Assembly: GCA_947498985.1 (NCBI GenBank)
Contig: CANMMF010000014.1
Coordinates: forward strand, 21,548-85,547
Origin: an uncultured Paracoccaceae bacterium
GTDB lineage: Bacteria > Pseudomonadota > Alphaproteobacteria > Rhodobacterales > Rhodobacteraceae
Length of the DNA stretch: 64,000 bases
Reading direction: 5' to 3'
Each line of letters begins with the position of its first letter. Position 1 is the first letter of the stretch. The notes below the pieces were generated by a model that ran no database searches, was not told where the DNA came from, and was given only the letters and a program-made list of their open reading frames with translations. Positions 63,534 to 64,000 of the stretch are shown in pieces. The position numbers and the translations under genes were made by a program.

Positions 63534-63923
63534 TCAGGTCCCGCCACCCTGAGCCTCCTCTCTTCCCGGCCCGCCCCCGTCCCCGTCCCCGTCCCGTGAC
63601 AACCGCTTCATCCCCGAAGCCGCCAGTACCTTCTGGCGCGCGGCGCGGGTGTAACGCGAGGCTTCCTTCATGGTCGTCCAGCCGAAGATCGCCTTCAGCT
63701 GCCGCTCGGTTGCGCCGTTCTCGGCCGCCAGCGCCGCGCCCGCCTTGCGCAGCCCGTGGGCGGAGCAATGCTTCATCCCGGCGTCGTCGCATTGCTTGCG
63801 GAACCAGTTGCCGAAGCCGTTCGAGGTGAAGGGCTTGCCGAAGGCCGTGACGAGGAAAGCGAGGTTGCCGGTGGGCGTCGCGTCGAGCACAGTCTTCAAC
63901 TCCGGCAGGACCGGGATGGAGAG
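63534..63923 (-). pseudogene. Integrase C-terminal fragment, truncated by IS
   Basis: About 130 codons closely matching the C-terminal half of the 18381-19460 integrase (LSIPVLPELKTVLDA; NLAFLVTAFGKPFTSNGF; HGLRKAGAALAAENGATERQ). Homology stops abruptly at 63923 where an IS end begins; the N-terminal ~220 residues are missing. Confidence 0.85.
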
Positions 63924-64000
63924 TGGAGTAGCCCCCTGAAAGTGGTCCACCAACTGGGATAGATTGTCCCGCAAATTGGAGGATCAGCGATGGCTGGAAA
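63924..64000 (+). mobile_element. Left end of an insertion sequence (runs off window)
   Basis: Begins TGGAGTAGCCCCCTGAAAG where integrase homology ends. An ATG at 63990 with GGAGG upstream probably opens the transposase gene. Resembles IS3-family ends; family not certain. Confidence 0.6.

Noticed and set aside
1..64000. CRISPR arrays, rRNA genes and intact prophage structural genes
   Set aside because: Looked for regularly spaced repeats, rRNA and capsid/tail genes; none seen.

Overview
The window is a high-GC alphaproteobacterial chromosome segment, most likely from the Rhodobacteraceae (Roseobacter group). The tctCBA, chemotaxis and selenium genes and the S18 sequence type all read as typical of that family. 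It has two halves: ordinary host chromosome (1-18.2 kb) and a large mosaic genomic island array inserted in a tRNA-Phe gene (18.2 kb to the end).

Host part. At 1-8.2 kb a minus-strand operon encodes a tripartite tricarboxylate transporter (tctCBA), a fatty-acyl/oxalyl-type CoA ligase and a ketopantoate-reductase-like enzyme. A divergent XRE/ScfR-type regulator faces it across a palindrome-rich intergenic region. At 8.3-14.8 kb there is a tight chemotaxis operon: STAS, CheY, CheA, CheW, CheR, CheY-like, a small unknown, CheB, CheD. At 14.9-18.1 kb an oxidoreductase-SelD fusion and a tRNA 2-selenouridine synthase are convergent. tRNA-Phe lies at 18215-18289.

Island part. The 3' 46 bp of tRNA-Phe is repeated at 62315-62360 with one mismatch, bounding about 44 kb; a shorter 16-bp copy lies at 47059-47074. 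Just beyond the right copy, the same spacing of GTCCCAC/GTGGGAC arms and a truncated second copy of the left integrase show that another, older island follows. That integrase is broken by an insertion sequence at the window end. The island carries: an integrase and Xis-like gene; a second integrase with a tRNA-Asp-derived att remnant; a short prokaryotic Argonaute with a SMEK-APAZ partner whose frame is broken; ArdC; a hipBA-headed operon with two unknown genes; DUF2958 and other mobile-element genes preceded by a repeated structured leader; a mobilization module (TraG/VirD4, MobC-like, relaxase; no type IV secretion channel seen); a five-gene low-GC module of lipoproteins and secreted proteins ending in a LAS-type peptidase; a thymidylate-synthase-like gene next to an alpha-glutamyl/putrescinyl thymine pyrophosphorylase clade 3 gene; a replication module (Prim-Pol/RecA-like, AlpA, integrase); and a three-gene operon of a caspase-like protease, a protein whose C-terminus is a nearly complete ribosomal protein bS18, and a five-helix membrane protein.

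Best candidates for undescribed biology: the caspase / bS18-fusion / membrane-protein operon, the SMEK-APAZ plus short Argonaute pair, the ThyA-like plus thymine-pyrophosphorylase pair, and a family of three leader RNAs whose outer stem pairs with the ribosome binding site of the next gene. Novelty is judged from memory only; no searches were possible.
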